Shown piece by piece: positions 38,446 to 47,968 of a DNA stretch of 64,000 nucleotides. The stretch lies in assembly GCA_963702995.1 (NCBI GenBank), contig OY969783.1, positions 5,704,001 through 5,768,000 on the forward strand, in the 5' to 3' direction. The translations under genes were made by a program, and so were the position numbers. Positions within the stretch are counted from its first letter, which is position 1; each line of letters starts with the position of its first letter. This DNA is from MFD04580-c1 sp963702995. Lineage in GTDB: Bacteria > Planctomycetota > Phycisphaerae > Tepidisphaerales > Tepidisphaeraceae. Under the pieces are notes generated by a model. That model had not been told where the DNA came from. It did no database searches and saw only the letters and a program-made list of their open reading frames with translations.

Positions 38446-38552
38446 GATCATGTCGCCGCGCAACCGCCGCCTTGCCTGGAACGGTCCACGAGGCCGTGTG
38501 GGGCGCCGATGGCTACCGGTCGCGCGTTGTGACCGCTCGCGCGGCGCTCGGT

Positions 38553-40661
38553 CTAGTGACCGCCGGTCACGGCGGCGAAGGCTGGCGCCGTTTCAACGAC
38601 GCGCGTCTGGGCCAGCCAGTCTTCCTCTACCAGCGGGCTGGAGTATTCATACGGGCCGTGATGAACGACCGGTGTCTGTTCAAAGTTCCCATGCGGCGGG
38701 GGGCTTGCGGTTTCCCACTCCAGCGTAGTCGCCAGCCACGGGTTGCGGCCGGCCCGCTTTCCCCAGACCCAGCTTCCGATGAAATTCACGATGATCAGCA
38801 ACTGCGCCGCCCCCATGCCGAACGCGCAATAAGTGATGAAGCGATTCATGTCCAGGAAATGGGCGAAGGTCGGATAGACGGTGTAGTCGTACAGGCGGCG
38901 ATCCATCCCGCCCAGCCCCAGGATGTGCATCGGGAAGAAGGTCCCGTTGAAGAAGATGAAGGTCAGCAGCCAGTGCAGCTTGCCGATCGGCTCGTTCATC
39001 ATGCGGCCGAACATCTTCGGGTAGTAGTAGGTGATCCCCGCGAAGATCGCGAAGGTCGATCCGCCGAACAGCACGTAGTGGATGTGGGCGACGATGAAGT
39101 ACGTGTCGTGGATGTGGACGTCCACCGCCGTGCTGGCCATGAAGATCCCCGACAGGCCCCCAACGACGAACATCGCCACGAAACTGATCGCGTGGAGCAT
39201 CGGCGTGGTGAACTTGATGTTGCCGCCCCAGAGCGTGCCGAGCCAGTTGAACGTCTTGATCGCCGAGGGGACGGCGATGAACGTCGTGCTGACGGCGAAT
39301 GTGGTCCCCAGCGTTGGGTTCATGCCGGACTGGAACATGTGGTGCGCCCAGACGATGAAGCCCAGGAACGCGATCCCCGCCAGGGCGTAAATCATCGGGC
39401 GATAGCCGAAGACCGGCTTGCGGCTGAAGGTCGCCAGGATGTCGCTGACGATCCCCATCCCCGGCAGGATCATGATGTAGACGGCCGGGTGGCTGTAGAA
39501 CCAGAAGAGATGCTGGTGCAGCAGCGGATAGCCGCCGCCGGCGATATCGGGGTGCAGTTCACTGTTACCGAGCCAGTTGAAGGGGACGAAGAAAGTCGTC
39601 AACTGGTGATGATCGAGCAGGTTCATGAACAGCGTGGCCGCCAGGACCGGCGTCGCCAGCAGCACGAGGATCGACGTGATGAACAGCGACCAGACGGAGA
39701 GCGGCAGGCGGAACATCGTCATGCCGGGGCAGCGGAGCTTGATGACGGTCGTGAGGTAGTTGACCGCGCCCAGGATGCTCGAAAAGCCGAGGATAAAGAT
39801 GCTCAGGAACCAGGCGCTCTGCCCGTCGAAGACGGCGTGCTGGAACGCCTTGAGCGTGACGACCGATGCGGCGAAGCAGAGCAAGAACGACAGGAAGTAG
39901 TTCACGGCCCGCACGCCGGTCCGGACGGTGTAGGCGCAGATGTAGCTGTAACAGAGGAACAGCGCCGCGAAGTTCATCACCAGGCCCGCGTCGGACCAGT
40001 TGCCCATCGTCCTGGCGACAGGGTCGTGGATCCGCAGGAACATCATGGCGCTCCCCCACGCGCCGGCGACGGTGTCGAAGCCCAGGGTTCGGGCGGTCAG
40101 CGGAAGCTCACTTAACGTCGGGTAGGCCGTCCAGCCAGAGATCGGCGGCCCGCCGGGAAGGAAAAAGGCGCTGGTCAGGAGCGCGCCGGCGGGTATCGCC
40201 ATCCAGAAGGCCACCCCGTTGAGGAACGGGAAGGCCATGTCCGGGGCGCCGATCTTCAGCGGGATCAGGTAGTTCCCGAACGTCCCGACGAGCAGCGGGA
40301 TGACCACGAAAAAGATCATGATCGACGCGTGCATCGTGAACGTCTGGGCATAGAAGTCGGGCGGCATCTTGATCGAGCCGTCCGCGTCCACCTTCCAGTT
40401 CATGTAGCTGGAGAGGATCGGAAGCGGCTTGCTGCCATCGGGCCAGGCAAGCTGCCACCGCACCACCATGGCGAGCAGCCCGCCGATGACGAAGAACATC
40501 AGCCCGACGAACAGGAATTGCAGGCCGATCGTCTTGTGGTCGGTCGAGAAGAGGTACCTCTTGAAGAAGCTGATCCTCTCATGATGCCCCGCTTCATGCG
40601 CCGGATGCCGGGCATGCGCGAGCGGCGGGTGCAGGTCGATGGGGTGCGCGATTGCGGTCAT
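38553..40661 (-). CDS. coxA: Cytochrome c oxidase subunit I, A2-type
   Basis: Heme-copper oxidase catalytic subunit, 702 residues from the ATG at 40661 (MTAIAHP), preceded by GAGAG. Ligand regions are present: TFTMHAS (low-spin heme), WFYSHPAVYIMILPG (CuB His and cross-linked Tyr), VWAHHMFQSGM (CuB His pair), and FIVAHIHYVLFGG (heme a3 and a ligands). The usual HPEVY glutamate is replaced by Ala, with YSHPAV, the signature of A2-type oxidases in which the D-channel glutamate is absent. Longer than most subunit I proteins (530-560), mainly from C-terminal and loop additions. Nested in a full coxB-coxA-ctaA-ctaB-coxC-coxD locus. Confidence 0.92.
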   Translation of the reverse strand: MTAIAHPIDLHPPLAHARHPAHEAGHHERISFFKRYLFSTDHKTIGLQFLFVGLMFFVIGGLLAMVVRWQLAWPDGSKPLPILSSYMNWKVDADGSIKMPPDFYAQTFTMHASIMIFFVVIPLLVGTFGNYLIPLKIGAPDMAFPFLNGVAFWMAIPAGALLTSAFFLPGGPPISGWTAYPTLSELPLTARTLGFDTVAGAWGSAMMFLRIHDPVARTMGNWSDAGLVMNFAALFLCYSYICAYTVRTGVRAVNYFLSFLLCFAASVVTLKAFQHAVFDGQSAWFLSIFILGFSSILGAVNYLTTVIKLRCPGMTMFRLPLSVWSLFITSILVLLATPVLAATLFMNLLDHHQLTTFFVPFNWLGNSELHPDIAGGGYPLLHQHLFWFYSHPAVYIMILPGMGIVSDILATFSRKPVFGYRPMIYALAGIAFLGFIVWAHHMFQSGMNPTLGTTFAVSTTFIAVPSAIKTFNWLGTLWGGNIKFTTPMLHAISFVAMFVVGGLSGIFMASTAVDVHIHDTYFIVAHIHYVLFGGSTFAIFAGITYYYPKMFGRMMNEPIGKLHWLLTFIFFNGTFFPMHILGLGGMDRRLYDYTVYPTFAHFLDMNRFITYCAFGMGAAQLLIIVNFIGSWVWGKRAGRNPWLATTLEWETASPPPHGNFEQTPVVHHGPYEYSSPLVEEDWLAQTRVVETAPAFAAVTGGH

Positions 40662-40763
40662 GAGGACTCTCGAACAGTTTCTTTGAAGCACGGAATGGGC
40701 GACAGCACTGAACCGGGCAGTGATGACAAGTGGTTTAATCCACCGAACACCGCGAGTGCCCGC

Positions 40764-40933
40764 GTAGGGCCCGTACGGGAGGCGTCGATCGGCGTTGAGT
40801 CATTCGGCGACATCATGCCTCCCGCGCGGACCTTCGGTTTTGGAGCGGCGTGGCTCCGCCGGAAGGTCCGCACAGGAGCCGGTACGACACCTGAATTCAT
40901 CTCGTCAACCGACGGCTCCCGTGCGGGCCCTAC
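40764..40933. repeat. Long nested inverted repeat upstream of coxA
   Basis: Outer arms at 40764-40781 and 40916-40933 match at 17 of 18 positions (start GTAGGGCCCGTACGG). Inside is a second hairpin (GGACCTTC...GAAGGTCC with GGAGC...GGCTCC). Lies between coxB and coxA, so it may fold in the mRNA and set the ratio of the two subunits. Confidence 0.7.
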
Positions 40934-40979
40934 ACCGCACTTTTCATAGGAACGAAAGACCAGGCTCGTGCCCGGGCAA

Positions 40980-42401
40980 TCAGGGCGTCCCCGCCTTGGC
41001 GACGACGGCGGCCGCCGGTGCGGCGGGCTCCGGCGCGGAAGCCGCTTGCGCCGTCTCGAACTTTGTATGCCATTCCTCCGGCTCGATCACCCGCAGGGCG
41101 CCCTTCATGGTGTAGTGGCCGGCGCCGCACAGTTGCTCGCAGACCAGGTCGAACGTCGCCGGGGTATAGGCCGTCACCTTTGTAAAGCCCGCGGCGCGAA
41201 GGTCGGTCACCACGTCGTCGGTGATGATCGAATCCTCGCGCACGATCGTATCCAGCGTTTTCATCTTCTTGCCGGGATGGTCCGGGTCGTCCCCCTCGAT
41301 CTCCTTGGCATAGCGACGGCCAGTGGCGTCGGTGTTGACCCGCGGGTCATTCTCGGGGATCGCCAGCATGAGCGTCTTAATGTCCGGCCGCTTCTTGGCG
41401 GCGGGCGCGCCGATCGCTCCCTGCAACTCGTCCAGCGTGTACTCGCGCCGCGTCTCCTTCTCGACTTCCGCGCTGGTCTTCATCGGCGTGAAGTAGAGGA
41501 TGCCGCGCATCCCAGGCACCGCGTCGAGCTTCACCCGGAAGTTCGGCAGGAAGAAATCGTGGATCACGTCGCGGCTGGCGAGAGCCACCTCAACCGTGCG
41601 CCCTTTAGGGACGTTGATCTCGCGGCCGGGGGTCTTCTGGTAGTCGTCGTCCTTGCCGTCGGGGTCGGAGAAATCCTTACCAAGCGGGTTCACGGATTCG
41701 ATGTAGTCCTTCAGGATCTTCCGCGCCTGCGCCTCCGGCAGGTAGGCCGGCCCGGGCACATTCGGGAAAACGTAAGTGTCGCTGGCGGGGACTTCGGGCC
41801 ACTTCAGGTCCGTCACGTGGGGGTACTGAAGATAGCGGCCGATCTTCCCGTCCGGCCCGGGGTAGATGACGTTCCAGTTGAACTGCTGGCCAATCACCAG
41901 GATCTTAGCGGTCTTGGATTTGTCGATCGTGTCGGCGTAGCGGTAGTTGTCCCAGACGCGTTTGCTGAAGACCGCCAGCACGATCAGGATGACGGCGGGG
42001 ATCAGCGTCCAGATCATCTCCAGACGCGTGTTGCCGTGGGTAAAGACCGCCTTCTTCTTCCCCGCCTGATGCCGGTAGCGGATGCAGAAATAGATCATCG
42101 CCGCGAAGACGCCGACGAACGTGATCACCGACATCCAGAAGATCACGTTGAAGAGGGTGTCCATCGAGGCGCCGTGCTCGGCATAGTTGGTGGGGAGCCA
42201 CCAGTCCCGCCCAAACGCGAGGGTGCCCATCATCGGCCGCCCGACGTTCTGGAGGATCGGCCCAACGCTTTCGAAGATCACCGACTCGCTCTCTTTCGTG
42301 ATGCGGGTATTCGCGTAGCAGGCACGATTCGTCTGCCGTCCGCTTCCCGGAAGCACTTGACCGGCCGCTCCCCGTTCCCGGAGCCACGGCGGGCCGCCCA
42401 T
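40980..42401 (-). CDS. coxB: Cytochrome c oxidase subunit II with unusual insertions
   Basis: CuA-binding subunit, up to 473 residues. The start is uncertain: the ATG at 42401, a GTG at 42281 or internal MMGTLAFGRD are possible. Two transmembrane helices (LFNVIFWMSVITFVGVFAAM and MIWTLIPAVILIVLAVF) and ILVIGQQFNWNVIYPG are typical. The CuA site CEQLCGAGHYTMKG is intact. A roughly 100-residue insertion separates PGMRGILYFTP from the CuA site, and another precedes INVPKGRTVEV; both are absent from standard subunit II. No cytochrome c CxxCH motif is present. Confidence 0.88.
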   Translation of the reverse strand: MGGPPWLRERGAAGQVLPGSGRQTNRACYANTRITKESESVIFESVGPILQNVGRPMMGTLAFGRDWWLPTNYAEHGASMDTLFNVIFWMSVITFVGVFAAMIYFCIRYRHQAGKKKAVFTHGNTRLEMIWTLIPAVILIVLAVFSKRVWDNYRYADTIDKSKTAKILVIGQQFNWNVIYPGPDGKIGRYLQYPHVTDLKWPEVPASDTYVFPNVPGPAYLPEAQARKILKDYIESVNPLGKDFSDPDGKDDDYQKTPGREINVPKGRTVEVALASRDVIHDFFLPNFRVKLDAVPGMRGILYFTPMKTSAEVEKETRREYTLDELQGAIGAPAAKKRPDIKTLMLAIPENDPRVNTDATGRRYAKEIEGDDPDHPGKKMKTLDTIVREDSIITDDVVTDLRAAGFTKVTAYTPATFDLVCEQLCGAGHYTMKGALRVIEPEEWHTKFETAQAASAPEPAAPAAAVVAKAGTP

Positions 42402-42669
42402 GGCGTCCGCCGACCATGGTGAAAGATCTATAGCACGACAGAAACCAAACAGCTACGGGATTGCGAGCTTCGCGGCCGCATGCGTCGAAATGCCACAGCC
42501 GCCATCCACGCCCCCGAATCGACCGATCGGAAGCGAGAGGCCAATTGTTAAGGGACCGGCGGGCTCCCGTCAAACGGCGTGAGCCCACCGATCCCAAGTT
42601 CAAAACCGCCCGAAGAAGCCGCGGCTCAGGCGGGTGAGCCGTCAGCCGAGCGGGGTGGTTGTGCGCGAC

Positions 42670-43377
42670 TCATTTCGGCGCCGGTGCCTTGACGATGAAG
42701 TCCGCCGTCGCCTTGTGATCCTTGATCGTGATCTTCTGGGCAGGCTGTTCCTTGTACTTCTCCTGCCAGGCGTGCAGTTCGTAGTCGCCGTCGGTGAGGC
42801 TGGAGACGTCGATGGAGTACTCGCCCTTGGCGTTCGTCACGGCGAAGTAAGGGTTGTCGAGGGCGTAAACCCAGGCACCCATCCAGGGGTGGACGTCGCA
42901 TTTGACCTTGAACACTTCGGACGCCTTGATCGGCTTGAGCGCGTCGCCCTGCGGGCCCGTCTTGCCGACCTGGGCCATGTTCGACGGATCGCTGTTCTCC
43001 GGCAGGCTGTGGACGTTATGCAGGAAACCGTCGCTGTTACGGGCCCGCAGCTCCTGGCCGACCATGACCGCGACCACGTGCGGGATGTACTGGCACCCCT
43101 TCTGGTCGAGGATCACGGGGTCCTTCGGCGCCGGGCCTTTGACGTTGTCGCCCTTGATATAGACGACGACGTTCTGCAGGTTGTTGTTTTCGTCCACGAC
43201 GACGCCCTCGTCGAGCACGGGGTTCTTATGGAGCTTGGCGCAGTCGGGGTTCATCGAGATCGGGGCGCGCTTGGGGGCTTTGCCGTCTAGCTTGACGGTG
43301 CCAGTCACCTGGCCAAAGCTGGTCGAGCAGATGCCGGCCGCGAGCGCCAGCGTCGATAACAAGAGCGAGGTCTTCAT
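42670..43377 (-). CDS. Secreted cupredoxin-like protein upstream of coxB
   Basis: 235 residues from the ATG at 43377 with AAGGAG nine bases upstream. N-terminal Sec signal MKTSLLLSTLALAAGICSTSFG. The body has HNVHSLPENSD and VKCDVHPWMGAWVYALDNPYF, giving His, Cys, His and Met in copper-ligand-like order, then EYSIDVSSLTDGDYELHAWQ, a beta-sandwich. Paralogue of the lipoprotein at 35308-36099, lacking its lipid anchor. First gene of the oxidase locus; inferred copper or electron carrier. Confidence 0.7.
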   Translation of the reverse strand: MKTSLLLSTLALAAGICSTSFGQVTGTVKLDGKAPKRAPISMNPDCAKLHKNPVLDEGVVVDENNNLQNVVVYIKGDNVKGPAPKDPVILDQKGCQYIPHVVAVMVGQELRARNSDGFLHNVHSLPENSDPSNMAQVGKTGPQGDALKPIKASEVFKVKCDVHPWMGAWVYALDNPYFAVTNAKGEYSIDVSSLTDGDYELHAWQEKYKEQPAQKITIKDHKATADFIVKAPAPK

Positions 43378-43797
43378 GGGGCCACTCCTTAGGGCGGGAA
43401 GAAGGAACACGAGGTCGTCCGAGCCGTTCGGTACGCCTTGGAGTTATAAGCGGTTAGGGTCAGCGCAGTCGAGAAAGACGGCCCGGCCGCCAACGAGCGG
43501 CCAACCGAACTTTGCCTCTCTGAATCGAATCGGGCGGGCCTGGTCTGGCGGGTCGCCGTGCGGCCGAATCGATTGCCTCCGCCGGTACGCACAATCATAC
43601 GTCTACGGACGCCCCGCGTTGAGATCCGTTAGTCCTTAAACAAGCGTATCCCCCGCGGTGCCAAACCGCCCGCGTTCGGGGCGCGACGCCGCTTCGCCCC
43701 CGGCCGCGTCCGACATGTCGTTGTGCATCGTGTTGCCTCGTCCACAAGGCCTCGCCGAACCGGGGCATCCTGACCCCGGCATCAACTTCTCGCCTCG

Positions 43798-45018
43798 TCA
43801 ACGTTGTGCCCGGGTACGCCACGCGGCCACGCCCGCCAATAGCGGCTCCTGCCATGGGCTGTACGACAGCAACCGGTAGATCAGCCGCCGCCCGCTACGG
43901 AGGATCTGGCAGGGCAGCCTCACCACCGCGTTCACGAACCGCTTGAACTCCATCCGCACCACGTCGTGCCTCTGCCGCTCGCGGGCCTGGCGGCCACGCC
44001 CCCGGGCCTGCGGGAGCATCAGGCCCCACCATGCCTTGAGGCTCCAGGCCAGGCTCGCCATCACCATGTACGCCCAGTTGCTCACCAGGTCGGCGCTGGG
44101 CAGCTTCATCGCGTGAACCCCGTTCTTCAGTTGCTCGATCAGGTTCTCCTGGTCGCAGCGTTGGTTGGCCTCCAGCGCCAGTTCCCTTGCCGGCGTGGCA
44201 CGGTCGTTGGACTTCGGCGAGCTCAGTCGAGCCGTGATGAAGAAGAAGTAGCGGTATTCCTGCCAGAGCTTCCTCTGGTGCATCTCCACGTCGAGGGTCT
44301 TGCGGCAGATGATCAGCCGGTAGGGCTTGTGGCACTTGACCGGCTGGTAGTCGATCTCCGCCACGTGCTCGGCCGCCAGGCGCAGGTTCTGGAAGCCCCG
44401 CTCGGCGACGACCTGCTCCTTAATGTTCTCGGGCTTGGCCCGCTCCGCCGTGGCCACCTCGTAGCGGGCCGGGCGATTCAGTTCGGACCAACACTGCTCC
44501 GCCATCGCCTCGGCCTTGAGCTTGAGGTTCGGGTGGGCGTCCAGCCCGAACAGGAACGTGACGTTCCCCAACGTGTCCCAGCGGTCCAGGTGGGCGGTCT
44601 GGCTGAAGTCCGTGTCCCCCCGCATCCGCACCGCCTTGAACCCCGCCCCCAGCGTCAGGGCGATGGCCTTGTCCAGGTAGGCGGCCACGTCCTCGTGGCT
44701 GGGGCGGTTGCCCGGGCGGTTGAGCAGGTAGAGCGGCTCCTTGGTGTTGGCCAGCGACACCACCGCCGCGTGGTAGCCCCAGACGCCGTTGTAGCTGATG
44801 TCCATGCCGACCTTGCACTCGCCGTCGGTGGGCGCCAACGTGCCATCGGCGTCGATCGTCGCCACGTCGAAGAACGACGCGTCCTGCTCCTTCCAGACGC
44901 CGACGCGAGCGGAGTTGATCGCCTCCTGCAAGGCGTTGACCTGTTCCGCCGACTCGAACCGCCGGCAGAAGTCGCCGGCCGTCGTCGGGTCGGGGATGCG
45001 GCCGGCCCCCAGCGCGTC
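43798..45018 (-). pseudogene. IS1380 transposase, 5'-truncated
   Basis: Nearly identical to the C-terminal three quarters of the intact transposase at 56110-57654, reading up to the break at 45018. Conserved ATIDADGTLAPTDGECKVG and RGDTDFSQTAHLDRWD regions supply DDE-type residues. It differs by an 8-codon insertion, and the N-terminal part and start are lost to the island junction. Not expected to be functional. Confidence 0.85.
44210..44233. repeat. 24-bp in-frame mini-insertion in IS1380 copy A
   Basis: Copy B lacks exactly these 24 bases (CGGCGAGCTCAGTCGAGCC is most of them), so they were gained in copy A. A 22-of-24 match is in the unrelated transposase gene at 49011-49034. It adds eight codons without breaking the frame. 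Confidence 0.75.
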
Positions 45019-45604
45019 TACACGCTAACTTTTGGCCCCCCTCTCCAAAGAACTCGCCGGGCAGATTGACGAAGATGCCTTGCCGGCGACCGCGAGGTTC
45101 AGGGACCTATCTATACGGACCTGAATGCCAAGCTCGATTCGTCGAAGCGCGATACGCTTTGAAGCCAGCGGCTCGCGAGGAAGCCTCTCGCCGCGAGGTC
45201 GAACACCAAGCCGCATTCCGAATCGCCACCGTAGCATCGAAACCCTTTACGAAGAGATCCAGCCACTGCGACCCGTCATCTGCTGACTCAGCTCTATAAC
45301 GAGCATTTTGTGCTGCTTGTCGCGGAAACATTTTCTTGTTGACAATAGGTTTCGAAATACTTTACCTTCCCCGCGCTGCCGATGGGGCGGATTGTACCGA
45401 GCCTTTCTCTGAGCCCTTAGTCCCCTATTCCGTAAATCGGCGTGGTTTAAACGCGCATGAATATAGCTTAAAAGACGTGGACGGCGCTCCTCGTCCAATA
45501 CACGACCCTTGTCTCTCGCAATTCTGGCTTTGCTAATGGGCGAAATTTGTTACCAAGACCAGAAGTCGTAGTTTTAATGACATCACTTCGTCCGGAGGTG
45601 AAGC
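45019..45604. other. Low-GC leader region of the caspase island
   Basis: About 585 bases from the IS1380 break to the caspase-like gene. Visibly lower GC than the backbone. A sigma-70-like TTGACA at about 45338 followed by a weak TACTTT is seen, but 240 bases from the gene. GGAGG is just before the caspase ATG. No gene was convincing here. Confidence 0.5.
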
Positions 45605-46675
45605 ATGCTCAGAAAAGGTCATCCTCTACTGATGGCAGTACTAATTCTGTTCGCTTGTGGATGTCCCGATTCCGCACCACCCTCGCACCCCGGTACTCCC
45701 GTGCTTAGTCCGGCAACCGCGCCTACGTCCGCTCCAAAGGGAATTGCGCTGTGTATCGGACTGAATTCTCTTGATCCGAGCCACTACGCTAACTGGGACG
45801 GCCGGCTCTTTGGCTGCGAACATGATGCAACAGACATGGCCGCAATCGCGCATCAGAGCGGCTTCGTTTTCTTATCAGGTGACCACGGGAAACTGATCAC
45901 AAAGAACGCAACCCGCGGGGCTGTCTTGCAGGCGATTCGTGCTGCATGCCGGGCTTTGAAGAGTGGCGATATCTTTATGATATCATATTCGGGTCACGGG
46001 GACGAAGTGCCTGACCCGCAGGCGCCAGCGGTTAACCAAGGAATGGACCAAACTTGGTGCTTATACGACGGTATGTTGCTTGACAAGGAATTATATGCCG
46101 AATGGTCGCACTTCGCTGATGGCGTTAGGATCTTGGTCTTCTCCGACAGCTGCCACAGTGCAGGCATCACCCGAGCTCCAACCGATTACGTCTTAGACGT
46201 GCATCTGATGGGAGCTCCCGCTCTAGCTGATCCCCCTCGGATAGGGGATAGACAGCGGTTGATGCAGCTGAAAGACTCGTTTACGAACTTAGTGCGACGT
46301 CACCCGAATGAGACGCTCAAGCTCGTCCCCCCAGAAGTGTCGATTGCTGCCTACGCCGCCGAGCGCACGCGGTATGAAGGGATCGTCCGCGACGTAGAGC
46401 GCCCCGGGACACAAATCCATGCATGGGTACTCTCGATCACTGCGTGCAAGAACGAGCAAACGGCGGGCGATCGCGAAACGAATGGTGTCTTCACGATCGC
46501 ATTGAAACAAGTCTGGAACAACGGGGCGTTTCAAGGCGACTACGTCAAGTTCCATGCAGACATCGCGGCCGCGGCAGCCATACTCCGCCCCGCACAAGAA
46601 GCCCAACGGCGGATGGTCGATGCCGACCACGACGCATACTGGCAGCAACGTCCATTCACAATCCAATCGCACTGA
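45605..46675 (+). CDS. Caspase-like (metacaspase/peptidase C14) lipoprotein
   Basis: 356 residues. The N-terminal signal (LLMAVLILFACGC) ends with a candidate lipobox Cys18. The p20-like fold begins GIALCIGLN; catalytic dyad motifs are FMISYSGHGDE with His131 and ILVFSDSCHSAG with Cys183, the standard metacaspase/orthocaspase arrangement. Cleavage preference (Arg/Lys or Asp) cannot be told. An RBS (GTCCGGAGGTGAAGC) is directly upstream. The following lipoprotein starts 66 bases later on the same strand. Low GC and location inside a split IS1380 suggest recent acquisition. Known bacterial caspase-like proteases act in abortive defence or regulation; a lipid-anchored form is less usual. Confidence 0.8.
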   Translation: MLRKGHPLLMAVLILFACGCPDSAPPSHPGTPVLSPATAPTSAPKGIALCIGLNSLDPSHYANWDGRLFGCEHDATDMAAIAHQSGFVFLSGDHGKLITKNATRGAVLQAIRAACRALKSGDIFMISYSGHGDEVPDPQAPAVNQGMDQTWCLYDGMLLDKELYAEWSHFADGVRILVFSDSCHSAGITRAPTDYVLDVHLMGAPALADPPRIGDRQRLMQLKDSFTNLVRRHPNETLKLVPPEVSIAAYAAERTRYEGIVRDVERPGTQIHAWVLSITACKNEQTAGDRETNGVFTIALKQVWNNGAFQGDYVKFHADIAAAAAILRPAQEAQRRMVDADHDAYWQQRPFTIQSH

Positions 46676-46740
46676 GAATCACATCATTCTCCACGGCACT
46701 GATACGAGGCTCTATCCCTTCTCTTCAATCGGAGTGATTT

Positions 46741-47871
46741 ATGATCGTGAAGCTTTCACCGTTTGTGCTCCTTGTACTCGTAATAGTCGGTTGCCAATCA
46801 CAATCGCTGTCCACCGCCCACATGGCCGCCATTCCGGACTACGTCGTGGATGCGGCGAGAAGTGGGGTCACACGATCGCCGAGCACTCTGGATGATACGT
46901 TCGAGACGAATTACGAATCGCTCAAGGCGGTCATGGGGAAGCCCGGTTCGAAGGCACCTCCACCGACCGAGAGCGACGAGGTGATGACGCTGCTGAAGAC
47001 CGATCTTGTCCAGGGCGTCGTCGACGAAGTCCATAATGTGCGAACAAAAGGCGCGCGCTCTACTGATCCTTTGACCGTCTCGGACCAAGAGGTCAAGGCG
47101 TTTCGCGAATCTCTCACCAGGTCGAGGAAGACGCTGCTGGCCGACGTGTCGCGTGGAAAGGGAACTACAAAAAAGCTCGATCGCATCCTGGTTGCATATT
47201 TCACAGCCTACGCGAACGGCGAGTTCATCGACCGCAACGGAACCGATGTTGCGAAACCTTCGGTGAATGGCGGTGTCAATAACGAGGCAATCACGGGGCT
47301 CGTTACGGTGTTTTGGGAAGCATTATTTGACTTCTGGACTGATGTACCCGTGCTCGCCGAGGCCGATCCGAAAGAGACGTATAGCGAGGCAAATGTGAAG
47401 TACGTCCCGGCGTCACAGCCTTCCACACCGGAGGATGCCGCGACAACAAAGCTCTACAACAAGTTTTACACGAAGTCATTCGAAGACATCTATTTGACAG
47501 ACGGAAATAAGATTCCGACCGCGCTCAAGCTTAAGGCTGCGCGGCTTGAGCGACTGGTGGCACAAGGGAAGAAAGGTATAGACGACTTGGAAGCGAAGGC
47601 GATCAAATCAGGCTCAAACCTGGCCGGGAAAAAAGCGAGCGCCTTGGCGGCCGGGTTGTTCGGGTTCATCGGCAAAATTAACATTGGCTTTGTGTTCATG
47701 CCGGGGTTTTCAGTGGGTGACGACAAGACGCTGATGGAAATTGTTAAGGTTACCGCTGAAGTGGCGACTCGACGCGGAACCCAAGCTGTCTTGTACAAGG
47801 TGTGCGAAGATAACAACCTGCGCACACCGGAACTGGATCGTGTCGTGAATGCCAGCTCGCAACTCCCATGA
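46741..47871 (+). CDS. Hypothetical lipoprotein paired with the caspase-like gene
   Basis: 376 residues, no recognised family. N-terminal signal with LVIVGC lipobox (Cys18). The mature part is soluble and helical-looking (KLKAARLERLVAQGKKGIDDL, LAGKKASALAAGLFGFIGK) with a glycine-rich hydrophobic stretch near the C terminus (IGKINIGFVFMPGFSVG) that could insert in or contact a membrane. Same strand as the caspase-like gene and same low GC. Being lipid-anchored too, it is a natural candidate substrate, regulator or effector of the protease, but this is inference. Confidence 0.6.
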   Translation: MIVKLSPFVLLVLVIVGCQSQSLSTAHMAAIPDYVVDAARSGVTRSPSTLDDTFETNYESLKAVMGKPGSKAPPPTESDEVMTLLKTDLVQGVVDEVHNVRTKGARSTDPLTVSDQEVKAFRESLTRSRKTLLADVSRGKGTTKKLDRILVAYFTAYANGEFIDRNGTDVAKPSVNGGVNNEAITGLVTVFWEALFDFWTDVPVLAEADPKETYSEANVKYVPASQPSTPEDAATTKLYNKFYTKSFEDIYLTDGNKIPTALKLKAARLERLVAQGKKGIDDLEAKAIKSGSNLAGKKASALAAGLFGFIGKINIGFVFMPGFSVGDDKTLMEIVKVTAEVATRRGTQAVLYKVCEDNNLRTPELDRVVNASSQLP

Positions 47872-47968
47872 CTCGTTGTTCGGGAATGGATAAGGGGGGA
47901 ATGGATAAGAATGAATAAGGGGACAGTCTCATTTGGTTAACGGGCGCTGCCGAGGCCGTTAAGCTGAA

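Noticed and set aside
38472..40115. Long plus-strand reading frame opposite coxA
   Set aside because: It is the antisense shadow of coxA, which has all heme and copper ligands; the plus-strand translation is low-complexity Arg/Glu/Asp-rich and has no family features.
43560..43632. A third attC-like site next to IS1380 copy A (CCGTTAG)
   Set aside because: The core-like GTTAG is present, but no complementary inner arms with a bulged base were found.
45338..45366. Sigma-70 promoter for the caspase-like gene
   Set aside because: TTGACA is good but the -10 is poor and it lies about 240 bases from the start codon; not enough to call.
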